Positions 63,563 through 64,000 of a stretch of 64,000 nt of DNA are shown here, in pieces. A program made the position numbers and the translations under genes. Source of the DNA: Pelagadaptatus aseana (lineage in GTDB: Bacteria; Pseudomonadota; Gammaproteobacteria; Pseudomonadales; Cellvibrionaceae); contig BAABNI010000001.1 of the NCBI GenBank assembly GCA_040365065.1, positions 310,001 through 374,000 on the forward strand. The letters run 5' to 3'. How positions within the stretch are numbered: the first letter of the stretch is position 1; each line of letters opens with the position of its first letter. A model generated the notes under the pieces. The model had not been told where the DNA came from and did no database searches. It was given only the letters and a program-made list of their open reading frames with translations.

Positions 63563-64000
63563 CTAATCCAGCCTCAACGCCTCGCCGGGTTGCAGAATCT
63601 CGCAGCGGATTCCCAGCGATTCCACATCGCGCTTAAATTGAAGATCGTCGGCCGGATTGAGGCGCCGGGAAAACAGCCCCGGGCAATTGTAGTGACAGGG
63701 AATCACCACTTCAGGCTGCAGCACCTTCACCGCCTGCAGCGCCTCATCCTCGCTCATGGTGTTGTGCGCCAGTCGCCCGCCAATGGGGATCATCAGCACA
63801 TCGGCGCCCGCGTATGGCTGCCACTCGGATTCAAGCAACTCGGGCTCAAGCAACAAGGTGTCGCCCAGATTGACCAGCCTTTTATGATTCACCGCAATAT
63901 CAAACCCCATGGCGCCCCAACCGATGCGCTCGCCCGGACCGGTTTTAACGGTATGGGTAAATGGGCCCAGCTGCAGTTGCAAATCCCCGTGCACGGCCGC
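63563..64000 (-). CDS. MBL-fold metallo-hydrolase, C-terminal part (truncated by window edge)
   Basis: 146 codons run off the right edge with no break, so the start lies beyond 64000. Fits the C-terminal half of a metal-dependent hydrolase of the YwqB/UlaG-like type: GWGAMGFDIAVNHKRLVNLGDTLLL, then GADVLMIPIGG and PCHYNCPGLF with the His ligand. The N-terminal HxHxDH motif is not in view. Substrate unknown. The 114-nt gap to the ABA4 gene shows nothing else. Confidence 0.82.
   Translation of the reverse strand, partial: AAVHGDLQLQLGPFTHTVKTGPGERIGWGAMGFDIAVNHKRLVNLGDTLLLEPELLESEWQPYAGADVLMIPIGGRLAHNTMSEDEALQAVKVLQPEVVIPCHYNCPGLFSRRLNPADDLQFKRDVESLGIRCEILQPGEALRLD

Overview
The window is a 64 kb chromosomal stretch of a Gram-negative gammaproteobacterium. 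It carries a pilT/pilU pair, the yggS-proC-yggT-metX-metW-rdgB-hemW cluster, argE/argA, and monocistronic rho next to trxA. Moderate GC and accessory genes such as a haloalkane-dehalogenase-like hydrolase, a GDSL autotransporter, an ABA4-like protein and a BLUF photoreceptor suggest a marine lineage of the Cellvibrionales/Spongiibacteraceae/Halieaceae kind. The genus cannot be fixed from sequence alone. No rRNA, tRNA, CRISPR array, transposase or prophage gene was seen.

Layout. 1-2.5 kb: 5' part of transketolase and a patatin-like lipase. 2.5-4.8 kb: pilT and pilU, twitching-motility ATPases. 4.8-11.1 kb: the co-directional housekeeping operon yggS, proC, yggT, metX, metW, a DUF4426 gene, rdgB and hemW, with three short coding overlaps. 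11.3-13.7 kb: a hybrid histidine kinase. 13.7-14.1 kb: a repeat-filled gap. 14.1-16.0 kb: rho and trxA. 16.2-20.3 kb: a membrane-domain/flavoprotein fusion, an ArsM-like methyltransferase and a periplasmic solute-binding protein. 20.4-23.0 kb: argE and argA. 23.0-24.9 kb: a GDSL-esterase autotransporter. 25.2-32.8 kb: transaldolase, an EamA transporter, a sulfurtransferase, a haloalkane-dehalogenase-like hydrolase, an AraC regulator, a small GDT1 protein and an amidohydrolase. 33-42.7 kb: ytoQ, a DUF3179 gene, dtd, pip, tag, an acetyl-CoA hydrolase/transferase, selO and a PuuB-like oxidase.

The most unusual block is 42.8-48.4 kb. A tightly packed minus-strand operon reads glmS-glmE-glmL (coenzyme-B12-dependent glutamate mutase and its ATPase partner), an AMP-forming acyl/amino-acyl ligase, and a short BLUF blue-light sensor. 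An RraA/aldolase-like gene runs divergently behind a leader hairpin. The mutase large subunit keeps every catalytic residue I could check by spacing. No methylaspartate ammonia-lyase is present, which points to 3-methylaspartate as a product to be activated rather than an intermediate of glutamate fermentation. A photosensor in such an operon is the best candidate here for an undescribed system.

48.5-64 kb: an aromatic/aspartate aminotransferase, then mostly small minus-strand genes. These include GNAT acetyltransferases, a HAD dehalogenase, a ComB-like phosphatase overlapping an MsbA-type ABC exporter, a Crp-type regulator with a convincing operator in its divergent promoter, a PhnZ-like HD oxygenase candidate, GFA, PCD (phhB), nitronate monooxygenase, a 52-residue YqaE/Pmp3 protein and several DUF genes. 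The window ends inside an MBL-fold hydrolase.

Dispersed inverted-repeat elements with TGTCATCC/GGATGACA ends sit in several intergenic gaps, and one abuts the selO start.
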